In this document: piece after piece, positions 7,899 to 16,426 of the stretch
Numbering within the stretch: position 1 is the stretch's first letter
Layout of the letters: each line of letters opens with the position of its first letter
Origin: Candidatus Krumholzibacteriota bacterium
GTDB lineage: Bacteria > Krumholzibacteriota > Krumholzibacteriia > Krumholzibacteriales > Krumholzibacteriaceae
Assembly: GCA_016931295.1 (NCBI GenBank)
Contig: JAFGEZ010000011.1
Span: 1-64,000 of the forward strand
Reading direction: 5' to 3'
DNA: 64,000 nucleotides
Notes under the pieces: model-generated
Told to the model about the DNA's origin: nothing
What the model saw: the letters and a program-made list of their open reading frames with translations, nothing else
Databases searched by the model: none
Translations under genes and position numbers: made by a program

Positions 7899-8339
7899 TT
7901 ACAGCTCTTCGAACGTGCGATCGACCTCGGGCTCATCCACGTCCGCATACCCGTTGGGGGGCAGCGGAGGAAGCATGCCGTTCAGGTCCTTCGCCATCTG
8001 GTACTGATGTATGGCGAGCACGATCGGGAGCAGCGGATACGCGAACCCCACGGACAGCGGGATGGCGAAGATCTGGATGGCGAAGGTCAGCCAGAACCAG
8101 TTCCACTGCCCGAGGTAGATGTACCCGACCGGTCCGAGGAAGATCCAGCCGAGGAAGAACCCGATCGCAGCAGCGACACCGGGACTCTTCTGCTCGTCGA
8201 CAGGCTTCAGCCGGGTGACTTCCCACGTGTGGTAGAGCTTGCGGGAGAAGGTCTCGCCGTTCTCACGCTGCTTCTTGCCGCACCCGGGGCAGTACTCGAC
8301 GGCCTCCTCGATCTCCCTGCCACAGTGTCTGCAGAACAT
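7899..8339 (-). CDS. Zinc-ribbon membrane protein of unknown function
   Basis: The 146-residue protein begins with a zinc ribbon, MFCRHCGREIEEAVEYCPGCGKK (two CxxC pairs at residues 3-6 and 18-21). A basic linker is followed by two or three hydrophobic segments (AAAIGFFLGWIFLGPVGYIY, FWLTFAIQIFAIPLSVGFAY) with a GW-G-Y-LG pattern, and an acidic proline-rich tail. This layout is common in small bacterial membrane proteins whose job is unknown. It starts at ATG 8337-8339 with GGAGG nearby and lies 12 bp upstream of the GlpX-like gene. Confidence 0.75.
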   Translation of the reverse strand: MFCRHCGREIEEAVEYCPGCGKKQRENGETFSRKLYHTWEVTRLKPVDEQKSPGVAAAIGFFLGWIFLGPVGYIYLGQWNWFWLTFAIQIFAIPLSVGFAYPLLPIVLAIHQYQMAKDLNGMLPPLPPNGYADVDEPEVDRTFEEL

Positions 8340-8412
8340 CGCGTTACCTCCGTTCCTGGAATCTCCATCTATCTATACGATTCCAGTCGCGGTGTTGTTT
8401 CAGGGGGGGATT

Positions 8413-9717
8413 CTACCGCATGCCCCGCCGCGGCACAACCCCTTTCACCCGACGACGCATCTCATCCGTCGCCCGTTCGAGCTGTTCGAGATTGTATGCG
8501 GCGGTGGCGTTCTCCGGATCGATCTCGAGCGCGCGGCGGAGGAGGTCGCCGGCGATCGCCAGCTCCCCCCGCGCCGCGCGGATGACGGCGAGATTGACGA
8601 GGTAGATTGGCTCGTCGGGGGCTGCCTCGTTCGCCCGCAGCGACCAGGCGAGGGCCGCCTCGTTGTCGCCGAGCGCGTGGTGGCACATCGCGACGCGGTC
8701 CATCGACTCGGCCGTCGGCGGCAGCGCGCCGAAGAGGTCGAGGGCCTCCTCGAACCGCTTTGCCGAGAAGAGGACGCGCCCGAGGCGCAACCGCACGGCG
8801 TCGTCGTCCCCGCCGCCGAGGAGCCCGCGCAGGACGGTCTCGGCGTCGTCGAACGAGCCGAGCCTGCGCCAGGCCTCGGCGAGGTTCATGCGCAGCGTCC
8901 GCTCGCGTTCTCCGCCCGGCGGGACCCGCTCGAGGATCGCGGCCGCCTCCCGGGGGCGACCGGCCCGCAAGAGCAGGAGGGCATACTGGTAGGAGAACTC
9001 GGGATCGGCGGCGCCGCCGGCCGTCGAGGCGGCGAGGAGGCTCTCCGCGCGGACCGGCTCGGTCTCCGCGACGAGCAGCCCCTCGAGGCCGAGGAGCCAT
9101 GGATCGCCGGGGCGCTCGGCGAGCCCGCGCCTGACCTGGTCGACTGCCCGGTCGTAGCGCTCCATCTTCATGCAGGCGACGGCGATGTTCCGCCGGACCG
9201 TCGCGCGGTCGACCCCGTCGCAGAAGAGGAGGGCCTCGTCGAATTCGGTGATCGCGCGGCCCGTGCGGCCCATCCGCATCAGCAGGACGGCGAAGTCGAG
9301 GTGGCTCGCGCAGGCCTCGTAATCGAGGATGATCGCCCGTTCCCACGCGGCGACCGCCTCCTCGGGGCGGTCGAGGCCGGCGAGCGATCGCGCCCGCTGC
9401 GCATGGAGGCGCGCGTCCGCCTCGCCTGCGGCGAGGGCGCCGTCGACGAGCGCGAGCGCGTCGCCGTACTGCGCGGTGCCGACGAGCCACTCGATCCGCC
9501 GGTCGAGCGCGGCTCGCTCGGCGTCCCACTCCCTCCCCGCGGCTCCCGCCCGGGGCCCGCCGCCGCAGGACACGGAAAGCACGGCGAGGGCGAAAAGCAG
9601 CAGGACGAGGCCCGGTGCGGCCGCGAAGCGGGACGCGGCCGCGGCGTGACGCGGGGGGGCGCTCCCGCGGCAGGGACCGGCCGGGCCGGTCGCGCGGTCT
9701 GTTCGTCGGAATGGCAT
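8413..9717 (-). CDS. TPR-repeat lipoprotein
   Basis: The 434-residue protein has an unusually long basic N-terminus, then a hydrophobic stretch ending in the lipobox LSVSC (Cys51), so it is probably anchored in the envelope by a lipid. From residue 70 to 420 it is a run of about ten tetratricopeptide repeats (for example EEAVAAWERAIILDYEA, GRAITEFDEALLFCDG, FEEALDLFGALPPT). Such proteins are scaffolds for complexes; the partner is unknown. It lies 36 bp downstream of a second, smaller TPR gene in the same direction. Confidence 0.8.
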   Translation of the reverse strand: MPFRRTDRATGPAGPCRGSAPPRHAAAASRFAAAPGLVLLLFALAVLSVSCGGGPRAGAAGREWDAERAALDRRIEWLVGTAQYGDALALVDGALAAGEADARLHAQRARSLAGLDRPEEAVAAWERAIILDYEACASHLDFAVLLMRMGRTGRAITEFDEALLFCDGVDRATVRRNIAVACMKMERYDRAVDQVRRGLAERPGDPWLLGLEGLLVAETEPVRAESLLAASTAGGAADPEFSYQYALLLLRAGRPREAAAILERVPPGGERERTLRMNLAEAWRRLGSFDDAETVLRGLLGGGDDDAVRLRLGRVLFSAKRFEEALDLFGALPPTAESMDRVAMCHHALGDNEAALAWSLRANEAAPDEPIYLVNLAVIRAARGELAIAGDLLRRALEIDPENATAAYNLEQLERATDEMRRRVKGVVPRRGMR

Positions 9718-9753
9718 GACAGGGTGGATTCTAGAGGGCGCGGGCGCCGGGCG

Positions 9754-10242
9754 CTACTGCTTTTTCAGTTCCTGGCTCCGCCAGCAGGAGATGCGGTGGC
9801 GCAGCTTGCCGAGATAAACGTTCAAGGGATGATTCCGCGGGAGGAACTTCAGGACCGGCCGTCTGCGGACGCCCATGCGGGAAAGCTCCAGGGCCGCCGG
9901 GGCGTTGGTGTTGTCCATGCGGTAGGCCCGCATGAAGTGCTCGCGGGCCTCCTGGCGCTGTCCCCTGCACAGCAGGACACGTCCCATGTTGACGTACATC
10001 ATCGGCTCCTTCGATCGCATCGCCGTGGCCGTCATGCACATCTTCTCCCCCCCCTCCACGTCGCCCCGCATCGCCACGCAGACGCCGAGGTAGGAGAGAT
10101 AGAGCGGGTGGTTCGGGGAGATCTTGAGGGCCTCGGTGAGCAACCCCGCGGCCCGCGCGTACTTGTTGCGCCTGAAATGGATCTCCGCCTTGCGGAAGAG
10201 ATCGCGCGACTCGAAGGTCTCCGTGTCGAGCGTCGTCGTCAA
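9754..10242 (-). CDS. TPR-repeat protein, cytosolic, TTG start
   Basis: The 162-residue protein has three or four TPR units (DLFRKAEIHFRRNKYARAAGLL, HPLYLSYLGVCVAM, QEAREHFMRAYRMDNTN) and a basic C-terminus ending RHRISCWRSQELKKQ. The frame is open far upstream, but that part is low-complexity. I place the start at TTG 10240-10242 because GAAGGAG lies eight bases upstream. No signal peptide is seen. It is probably co-transcribed with the TPR lipoprotein gene downstream. Confidence 0.7.
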   Translation of the reverse strand: MTTTLDTETFESRDLFRKAEIHFRRNKYARAAGLLTEALKISPNHPLYLSYLGVCVAMRGDVEGGEKMCMTATAMRSKEPMMYVNMGRVLLCRGQRQEAREHFMRAYRMDNTNAPAALELSRMGVRRRPVLKFLPRNHPLNVYLGKLRHRISCWRSQELKKQ

Positions 10243-10501
10243 CTCGCATGCTCCTTCGAAATCATTGCAGACTACAACACGGCCCGTCCGGGGACCGGGG
10301 GGCGCCGCAAGACACAACTCGTTGCGCGGCAGGGTATTGACTCCGCAGAACGCCGCCGCCCCACCGTGACCTTTGCAAAAACCGTTCCCGGCCGAGGGGC
10401 CGGCAGGCAGGGCCCGCGAGGCGGCCCGCCTCGTTGCCGGCGGAGCGGGCGGCGGAGCGGCCGGCCGGGGTTGATCCCGACCTCGTGCATATGTTTGACG
10501 A
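10243..10501. other. Divergent intergenic region, mostly featureless
   Basis: This GC-rich stretch separates the TPR genes (minus) from the FlgD-tailed secreted gene (plus). It contains one 7-bp stem with a GCC loop at 10417-10433 (CGAGGCG/CGCCTCG). I see no reading frame with a start and ribosome site. The plus-strand promoter begins at 10502. Confidence 0.6.
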
Positions 10502-10530
10502 TTGACTTTAACTCCTTTGTCAGGTATACT
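10502..10530 (+). promoter_or_regulatory. Near-consensus sigma-70 promoter
   Basis: TTGACT (10502-10507), a 17-bp spacer and TATACT (10525-10530) give one of the best promoters in the window. The start would be near 10537. It drives the secreted protein at 10602 and probably its downstream neighbour. Confidence 0.8.
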
Positions 10531-10601
10531 TTGTTTAACATATGGGTTCCTTTTTACGGCTCCGACTACACGACATCGCATCGATAAAAGGAAGTGCAGA
10601 C

Positions 10602-11846
10602 GTGACAGGTACGATCTCGAAGGGTGTTGTCCTCGCCGGCACCTTTTTGTTTTTTGCGGCGACGGCGTTCGCGGGAACGGTCGCGTCCGTGCAGCTCGTC
10701 GGCAGCGTCGACGGCGTTGCGTGCGATCCGGCCGACCCGGAGAACGGCATGGAGCGCGCCGGCGACCATCTGTGGCGGAAACTCCAGCTGGTGAGCGGCG
10801 CGGACGGCGTGGACACCGTCTATTTCAAGTTCACGAAGAACTGGGAATACTACCCGCAGCACTGGGGCTACGACCACGTGCGGGGCTGGGGCTACGCCCG
10901 GTACGACTTCGACCCGCCCTGGATCGTCTCCATACTCGACGACGGCTACTACTGGTTCTGGTTCGACGACTCGCTCGAGACGTACGGGATCGACCGCCCG
11001 ACCGGCCTGATCGAGGGCACGCTCACCTGCGGCTCCGAGTGCGGCGTACCCGACGGAGCGAAGATCGACCTGATGACCGCCGAGGCCGAGTTCGTCGGCC
11101 GCTTCGACGAGTTCGCCGACCAGGAATACGCCTTCGCGCACCTGCCGGCCGGCCTCTACGTGCTGAGCGCGTCGGCGCCCGGCTACCGCGACACGACGAT
11201 CACCGGCGTCCTGCTCGGCAACGGCACCGCGGAGTGGGTGCCGATCAGTCTCAGCGCCACGACGGGGGTCATGATCTCGCTCTACGCCTGCGAACGGATC
11301 GACGGCGGTGTGATGATCTCCTGGTGCACGGACTGCGGAGGCACCGGATCGAGCTTCGACGTCTACCGCGGGCAGAGCCCGGAGTTCGCCTCCTGCGTGA
11401 AACGCAACGCCGCGCCCGTCTACTCGACGGGCGACTTCCGCTATTTCGACGAGGTCGAGGACCCGGCGGTCGACCACTGGTACTTCATCGTCGAGACCGG
11501 CGTGTCCGATCCGTCGGTGGCCGGACCGCTCTTCGTCGAGGGATCGGTCCCCTCCTCGCGGAACGCGCTCCACCAGAACTACCCGAATCCGTTCAACCCC
11601 GCCACGACGATCCCCTTCTCGGTGGGTTCCGGGACAAACGGGGGCTCGCCGGTGCGCATCGCCTTCTACGACGTCAGGGGACGGCTCGTCGATGGATATT
11701 CCCTCGGCGTGAAGCCGCAGGGAGACCACGAATTCAGGTGGAACCCGTCTCTCTCCGGGCATCGCGACATACCGTCGGGAGTCTACTACTGCAGACTCGT
11801 CATCGGTAAGGAGAGCTTCACGCGGAAGCTCATCCTGCTTCGCTGA
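10602..11846 (+). CDS. Secreted protein with FlgD-like/type IX-style C-terminal domain
   Basis: The 414-residue protein starts at GTG 10602 (AAAGGAAG upstream) with a signal peptide cleaved near AATAFAG. The ATG at 10542 is rejected because it lies at the predicted transcription start. The N-terminal half is rich in tryptophan and tyrosine (HWGYDHVRGWGYARYDF). The middle contains a carboxypeptidase-regulatory-like fold (FAHLPAGLYVLSASAPGY) and an Ig-like module. The last 90 residues are a FlgD-like domain beginning NYPNPFNPATTIPF and ending RKLILLR, of the kind used as a sorting tail in FCB bacteria. The function of the exported part is unknown. Confidence 0.8.
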   Translation: MTGTISKGVVLAGTFLFFAATAFAGTVASVQLVGSVDGVACDPADPENGMERAGDHLWRKLQLVSGADGVDTVYFKFTKNWEYYPQHWGYDHVRGWGYARYDFDPPWIVSILDDGYYWFWFDDSLETYGIDRPTGLIEGTLTCGSECGVPDGAKIDLMTAEAEFVGRFDEFADQEYAFAHLPAGLYVLSASAPGYRDTTITGVLLGNGTAEWVPISLSATTGVMISLYACERIDGGVMISWCTDCGGTGSSFDVYRGQSPEFASCVKRNAAPVYSTGDFRYFDEVEDPAVDHWYFIVETGVSDPSVAGPLFVEGSVPSSRNALHQNYPNPFNPATTIPFSVGSGTNGGSPVRIAFYDVRGRLVDGYSLGVKPQGDHEFRWNPSLSGHRDIPSGVYYCRLVIGKESFTRKLILLR

Positions 11847-11868
11847 TCTTACCCGGGGAGGGCGAGAG

Positions 11869-13713
11869 GTGCACCGCCCGCTCGACAGACCGGCTCCCGC
11901 GGCGCGGGGCGCCGCCATCCTCCTCGCCGCGGCGGCGATCCTCGCGTGCGCCGGCGGCGCGGGGGGCTTCGTCGGCTACGACTTCGAACAGGCCGTCTTC
12001 GCCGATCCCGGCTTCATCGTGAAGGACCACTCCCTCGTTTGCATCGACGGCCTCTGGCACCTCTACTACATCCGCGGCGACCAGACGAGCTTCGGGCATG
12101 CGACCTCGGCCGACCTCGTCGTCTGGAAGATCCACGACACCCTGCTCGAGACCGGCCCCGGCGACGAGGACGCCTTCCAGATCTGGGCCCCCTGCGTCGT
12201 TGCCTTCCCCCCCGCAGAGGGATACTGGCTGATGTACTACACGGGCGCCAACTGGAGCGCGGCCCAGCGAGTCTGCCTCGCCATCTCGATCGGCCCCGAC
12301 GCCTGGACGAAGGCCCTGCCGCAACGCTTCACCCCCTTCCACGGCGACACGTCGTGGACGCGCTGGCACGCCGACGAATGGTCGAACTACCGCGACCCCG
12401 CCTTCTTCGAGAAGGATGGCGTCTACTACCTCCTCAACACGGCGATGACCCGCGACAACCTCGGCTGCATCGCCCTCGCCCGCTCCACCGACCTCTTCAC
12501 GTGGGAGGACGCCGGCCCCCTCTACGTCCACGACAACTGGCACGCGCTGGAAAGCGCCCGGCTCGTCGAGCGTAACGGCCGCTACCATCTCTTCTTCACC
12601 GAGGAGGGCGTCGGCGGGGTCTCACACCTCTCCTCCGACTCCCTGACCGCGGGATGGAACATCATTTACCGCACGATCGTCGATCCGGGCGCGGCCGCCG
12701 AGATCGTCGACATCGGCCTGCCCGACCGGCAACTGATCTCCCGTCACTCGTACTACCCCGCCCCCGTCGGGGAGGGCCTCTCGACGATCCGCGTAGACAC
12801 GCTTCGCTGGAACGGAAACGACCCGGAGGTGGCGATCCCCGATCCGCCCGGGCCGGGGTGGTCGGTCCTGTGGGGCGACGCCTTCGATCACCAGCCGGTC
12901 TACGGCGACAATCCCGCCTGGCGCGGCGCGGACACGACGGCGATCGGATTCGAGGGAAACTGGTGGATCGGCACCTACGAGAGCTTCGCCGGCCCCCTGC
13001 GCGGCACGACGCCGGGGCAGGCGCAGGGAGACGCCCCGCGCGGCGCGATCCGAAGCGACGCGTTCACCGTCACCGGCCGCTCGATGCGCCTCCTCGTCGG
13101 CGGCGGCGACAGCCCCGACTCGCTCTACGTCGCGCTCTGCGACGCGGCCACCGGCCGCGTCCTCCTGCGCGAGACCGGCCGCGGCACCGATGCGATGGAC
13201 GAGCGCACATGGGATCTCGAACGTTTCGGCGGACGCGAGGTCTACCTCGTCATCGTCGACGACAGCTCGGCCCCCTTCGGCCACATCAACGTCGACGCGA
13301 TCCGCGAGCTGCCCCACGCCATCCCGCCCGACGACACGGTCGTTCCCCGCCGACCCTCCCCGAAAGATCCCGACCGCCGCATCGAGCCGCTCGCCGGGCC
13401 GGACGCGAACGGCGATCCCGGAACCGACGCCCCGCCGATTTCCGCGATCGGCGCCTTCCCCAACCCCTTCAACCCGGCGACGGAGATCCGCTTCGCCTGC
13501 CGGCCGGGGGCGGCTGTCGCCGTGTCGATACACGACGTGGCCGGGCGCGAGATCCGGCGCATCGACGGACGGGCCGGCGGCGGGGGCCGCGGTTCGGTCC
13601 GCTGGGACGGCCGGAACCGCGCCGGGTCGGTTGTCGCCGCCGGCGTCTACACGGCCCTCCTGCAGGTCGACGGACGTCCCGTCGCCCGCGCGAAGCTCGT
13701 GCTGATCCGCTAG
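11869..13713 (+). CDS. Secreted GH43/GH32-like beta-propeller protein with FlgD-like tail
   Basis: The 614-residue protein starts at GTG 11869 and carries a hydrophobic signal. Residues about 35-320 look like a five-bladed beta-propeller of the GH43/GH32/GH130 kind: KDHSLVCIDGLWHLYYIRG, WSNYRDPAFFEKDGVYYLL and ALESARLVERNGRYHLFFTEE. These contain acidic residues at the expected positions (Asp of YRDP, Glu of LESAR). The next part is a jelly-roll-like module. The end is a FlgD-like domain (GAFPNPFNPATEIRF to KLVLIR). I infer a surface or secreted protein acting on polysaccharide; the substrate is unknown. It follows the previous gene by 22 bp. Confidence 0.75.
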   Translation: MHRPLDRPAPAARGAAILLAAAAILACAGGAGGFVGYDFEQAVFADPGFIVKDHSLVCIDGLWHLYYIRGDQTSFGHATSADLVVWKIHDTLLETGPGDEDAFQIWAPCVVAFPPAEGYWLMYYTGANWSAAQRVCLAISIGPDAWTKALPQRFTPFHGDTSWTRWHADEWSNYRDPAFFEKDGVYYLLNTAMTRDNLGCIALARSTDLFTWEDAGPLYVHDNWHALESARLVERNGRYHLFFTEEGVGGVSHLSSDSLTAGWNIIYRTIVDPGAAAEIVDIGLPDRQLISRHSYYPAPVGEGLSTIRVDTLRWNGNDPEVAIPDPPGPGWSVLWGDAFDHQPVYGDNPAWRGADTTAIGFEGNWWIGTYESFAGPLRGTTPGQAQGDAPRGAIRSDAFTVTGRSMRLLVGGGDSPDSLYVALCDAATGRVLLRETGRGTDAMDERTWDLERFGGREVYLVIVDDSSAPFGHINVDAIRELPHAIPPDDTVVPRRPSPKDPDRRIEPLAGPDANGDPGTDAPPISAIGAFPNPFNPATEIRFACRPGAAVAVSIHDVAGREIRRIDGRAGGGGRGSVRWDGRNRAGSVVAAGVYTALLQVDGRPVARAKLVLIR

Positions 13714-13727
13714 AGGCGGGATTTTCG

Positions 13728-13756
13728 ATGACCGCGCCGCGGGCGTATGCTATCCT
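13728..13756 (+). promoter_or_regulatory. Candidate promoter giving a leaderless transcript
   Basis: ATGACC (13728-13733), a 17-bp spacer and TATCCT (13751-13756), with TGC before the -10. The expected start, about 13763, falls at the ATG at 13764. That gene has no ribosome-binding sequence upstream, which fits leaderless translation. Confidence 0.4.
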
Positions 13757-13763
13757 GCATGCC

Positions 13764-14390
13764 ATGAAACGGACAACGGCACTCGCGGTCCTTCTCCTCG
13801 TCGCCCTCGCCAGCCCGGTCGCCTCCCAGGGGATCAAGGGCCGGGAGCTCTTCGGCGTGCGCATCGGCGGCGTCTTCTCCACCGGCGCCTTCAAGGACGC
13901 GTTCGGCGACGGGACGGAGATCGAGCTGCACTTCATCGAGGGGATCACGCCGCGCTTCGGCGTCTCCTTCTCCCTCTCCTCGCACGATTTCGGGGACTCC
14001 AAGGACCGCATGAAGAACATCCAGTTCATCAACCTCGACCGCGACGTCGATCTCCAGGTCTATTCGGTCACCGTGGGCCCCCTCCTCATGGGCGGTCTCG
14101 GCGGGCGGATGCGCTGGACGATCGAGTGTGGCGCAGGGCTCTACGCGGTGAGCGCCGTCATCCCCACCGGCATCTACGAGGGAACGGTGACCGACAACCA
14201 GTTCGGCTTCTTCGGCGGCGCCGGGCTCCTCTACCGCATCACCGAGCGCTGGCTCGCCGTCAACCTGAACGCGAAGTACCACTACTTTCTGTCCGGGGAC
14301 GAGTACCGCGACACGATCTGGTTCTACACGGGCGAGGAACGAACCGCCTTCTACCAAATCGCTCTCGGCGTGATGCTCTTCACCGGCTAG
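13764..14390 (+). CDS. Outer-membrane beta-barrel protein (OmpW/opacity-like)
   Basis: The 208-residue protein has a signal peptide (MKRTTALAVLLLVALASPV, cleaved near VASQ). Alternating strands follow (FGVRIGGVFSTGAFK, RFGVSFSLSSHDFGD, FGFFGGAGLLYRI, LAVNLNAKYHYF), and the C-terminus YQIALGVMLFTG suits an outer-membrane barrel of eight strands. I see no ligand-binding motif. The start ATG 13764 is chosen over ATG 13728 because it directly opens the signal peptide. It lies 40 bp before pyrE. Confidence 0.7.
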   Translation: MKRTTALAVLLLVALASPVASQGIKGRELFGVRIGGVFSTGAFKDAFGDGTEIELHFIEGITPRFGVSFSLSSHDFGDSKDRMKNIQFINLDRDVDLQVYSVTVGPLLMGGLGGRMRWTIECGAGLYAVSAVIPTGIYEGTVTDNQFGFFGGAGLLYRITERWLAVNLNAKYHYFLSGDEYRDTIWFYTGEERTAFYQIALGVMLFTG

Positions 14391-14430
14391 CGCGCCCGGG
14401 CGATCCCCCACGCCACCGGAAGGGAAAAAC

Positions 14431-14967
14431 ATGGACGACCGCGAAGCCCTCAAGCAGATCCTCGAGACCCGCTCGATCCTCAAGGGCGATTTCACCCTCG
14501 TCTCGGGCAGGAAGAGCAGCTACTACATCAACGGCAAGATGACGACGCTGCACTCGAAGGGGCTCAACCTCGTCGCGCGGCTGATGCTCGACCTGATCGG
14601 CGACCTCGAATTCGACGCGATCGGCGGCCCGACGATCGGCGCCGACCCGATCGTCGGCGCGCTCCTCTCCGTGATGGCCGAACGGGGCATGGACAAGGAA
14701 GGGCTCCTGATCCGGAAGGCGTCGAAAGAGCACGGCACGAAAAAGCTCGTCGAGGGCAATCTCAAGCCGGGGATGAAGGTCGTCATACTCGAGGACGTCG
14801 TGACGACGGGCGGTTCGCTGCTCAGGGCGGCGGAGGAAGTGAAGGCGGCCGGCGGCGAGATCGCGGGGATCGCGGTCGTCGTCGATCGCGAGGAGGGAGC
14901 GACCGAGGCGATCGCCGACGCGGGCTATTCGCTGCGTTCCCTCTTCAGGGTGAGCGAACTGCTCTGA
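14431..14967 (+). CDS. pyrE: Orotate phosphoribosyltransferase
   Basis: The enzyme joins orotate and PRPP to give OMP in pyrimidine synthesis. The 178-residue protein has the OPRTase N-terminus (FTLVSGRKSSYYINGK), the IGGPTIGADPI motif, the flexible catalytic loop (RKASKEHGTKKLVEG) and the PRPP-binding loop VVILEDVVTTGGSLL. Length is normal. The start ATG follows GGAAGGGAAAAAC. Its last 43 bp overlap the end of the convergent gene on the other strand. No other pyrimidine gene is nearby. Confidence 0.95.
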   Translation: MDDREALKQILETRSILKGDFTLVSGRKSSYYINGKMTTLHSKGLNLVARLMLDLIGDLEFDAIGGPTIGADPIVGALLSVMAERGMDKEGLLIRKASKEHGTKKLVEGNLKPGMKVVILEDVVTTGGSLLRAAEEVKAAGGEIAGIAVVVDREEGATEAIADAGYSLRSLFRVSELL

Positions 14968-15425
14968 TCCCGGTTCGCCGCATCGCCGGGAACGCCCGGC
15001 GATCCGGGGCATGCAGCCGGGACGGGACTCGCGTCCTCCGGCCCGGCCGCGAGAGGCCGCTGCACGAGAATGCGGCGCTCGCCGGCGAGCGTCCGCCATT
15101 CCACCGACACGTTCACGCGCCTGTTCTCGCCGCTGCCGACCACGTCGACGCGCCTCGTGTACCGCTCTCCCCCCACCCGGATCTCCATCGGCAATCCCGC
15201 CGCCGCGTTCGCCATCGAACCGGCGAGCGCCTCCTCGGCGATGCGCGATGCGTGGATCGTCATGCGGGCGGACTCGCGCTCGACGCGGTCCATCACGACG
15301 AGGATGAAGACGTTGGCAAGAAGAAGGATGCAGACCGCAACGGTGAGAACGACTATCGATCGAGCGTAGGTTCTCGATCCGGGCGTGCATCCGCGCCCGA
15401 ATTCGCGTTCAGCGAGCATTCCCAT
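14925..15425 (-). CDS. Single-pass membrane protein resembling a minor pseudopilin
   Basis: The 166-residue protein has a short basic N-terminus, one hydrophobic helix (IVVLTVAVCILLLANVFILV), a helical stretch (RESARMTIHASRIAEEALAG) and a beta-rich domain with RVNVSVEWRTLAGERRILV. The last features resemble the GspI/PilV group of minor pilins, though the canonical prepilin cleavage site GFTLxE is not clear. ATG 15423-15425 (MGMLAERE) has GGAG nine bases upstream. The 3' end overlaps pyrE by 43 bp tail to tail. A sigma-54-like site and a hairpin lie upstream. The family call is inference. Confidence 0.5.
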   Translation of the reverse strand: MGMLAEREFGRGCTPGSRTYARSIVVLTVAVCILLLANVFILVVMDRVERESARMTIHASRIAEEALAGSMANAAAGLPMEIRVGGERYTRRVDVVGSGENRRVNVSVEWRTLAGERRILVQRPLAAGPEDASPVPAACPGSPGVPGDAANRDQSSSLTLKRERSE

Positions 15426-15496
15426 GGCTGTCGGTCTCCAGGTGCGTGGTCCGGGAAAAACTCATCCGCCGCCGCGCCGGCCCGTCCGGCGCAGCG

Positions 15497-15517
15497 AAAC
15501 CGGCCAGCGGCCGGTTT
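15497..15517. other. Perfect 9-bp inverted repeat
   Basis: AAACCGGCC, loop AGC, GGCCGGTTT. It lies 69 bp downstream of the stop of the minus-strand lipoprotein gene and in the predicted leader of the pilin-like gene. It could be a terminator for the former (weakly U-rich) or a leader structure of the latter. Confidence 0.6.
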
Positions 15518-15538
15518 GTTCCGTTTGCCCTGGAGACA

Positions 15539-15554
15539 TGCAGGGAATATGCCA
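15539..15554 (-). promoter_or_regulatory. Possible sigma-54 promoter of the pilin-like gene
   Basis: TGGCATATTCCCTGCA on the minus strand keeps the GG and GC doublets of the -24/-12 consensus with exactly ten bases between them. It matches TGGCA at -24 and TGCA at -12. The start near 15527 would give a leader of about 100 nt containing the hairpin at 15497-15517. Confidence 0.4.
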
Positions 15555-15585
15555 AACGCCGGCGGCGAAGCCGCCAACCTGCGCG

Positions 15586-16374
15586 TCACGGGGTCGCCGC
15601 GGTCGTGTCCCCGGCCGCCGTCGGCCGGTAGATGTCGGCCGTGTCGGCGTGGAGGACGCCGAAGAGCGAATCGGGCGAGGTCACGCCGAGCTCGAGCACG
15701 GGTATCATGTACTCGAAGTACGGCTGTCCCATGTAGGTGCCGGTGAACCGGTTCGGAAAGGGCGTGCCGTCGACGACGCGATAGTCGCCGTATTGTTCCG
15801 AGAAGACGAAGGAGGTGTCGGTGAGGCTCGTGATGACCACCTCGCGCAAAAGCCAGCTCTCCTCGTCGATCTTGAGCGTGACGAGGTCCTCTCCCGCCTC
15901 GAAGGCGACGAGGGCGACGCCGTACTCGATGTCGTCGGGCACGACAGACGCCGAGGCGACATGCTCGTGCGCCCACCGGAGCACGCGGGGGAACCGCCAG
16001 GCCGTGATTTCCGTCTCCCAGCCCGCGAGGTCCCTGCGCCCGGTCAGCCAGTCGTACTGCCACGAGTTCGTTCCGTCGCTCGAGATGATCTTGACATCGA
16101 CGAGCCGTCCGCGCTCGACGCGCATCATCTTCGTCTTGATTCTTGCACCGCTCTGGCGAAGATCGAAGGGATGGCTCGTCGCGATCGCCTTGTTCGAGAG
16201 GGACCGCATGAAACCCTTCCCCACGAAGTTCTCCACCCGTTCGATCCCCTTCTCGCCCCCGTAGGCGCCGATCATCCGGTCGACGAGCACCCGCGGATCG
16301 TCGACGTTTCCGGCGCAGGCGGCGATCGCCAGCGCCCCGGCGAGCAGGATGGGCGTCATGACTCGTCTGTTCAT
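15586..16374 (-). CDS. Outer-membrane lipoprotein, LolA/LolB-like fold suspected
   Basis: The 262-residue protein starts at ATG 16372-16374 behind AGAGGAC and has a lipobox LAIAAC. The body alternates strands such as GARIKTKMMRVERGRLVDV, GTNSWQYDWLTG, DLVTLKIDEESWLLREVVI and YRVVDGTPFPNRF. This is the pattern of the lipoprotein-carrier fold, where a half-barrel binds lipids or cofactors (an outer-membrane lipoprotein-sorting-like family). Function is not known. It is probably co-transcribed with the asparaginase gene 52 bp upstream. Confidence 0.65.
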   Translation of the reverse strand: MNRRVMTPILLAGALAIAACAGNVDDPRVLVDRMIGAYGGEKGIERVENFVGKGFMRSLSNKAIATSHPFDLRQSGARIKTKMMRVERGRLVDVKIISSDGTNSWQYDWLTGRRDLAGWETEITAWRFPRVLRWAHEHVASASVVPDDIEYGVALVAFEAGEDLVTLKIDEESWLLREVVITSLTDTSFVFSEQYGDYRVVDGTPFPNRFTGTYMGQPYFEYMIPVLELGVTSPDSLFGVLHADTADIYRPTAAGDTTAATP

Positions 16375-16426
16375 CGTTCCGTCCTCTTTTCCCCGGCCCG
16401 TCGGGCTCTGCCCGCCGTTACCCGGT

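Noticed and set aside
10542-10601. ATG 10542 as start of the FlgD-tailed secreted protein
   Set aside because: It falls at the predicted transcription start of the promoter at 10502-10530 and would put 20 residues in front of a clean signal peptide. GTG 10602 has a ribosome site.
15426-15538. c-di-GMP (GEMM) riboswitch in the leader of the pilin-like gene
   Set aside because: Only a CAGGGCAAAC-like stretch is present; the partner GACGCAAAGCC segment and the second helix are missing.
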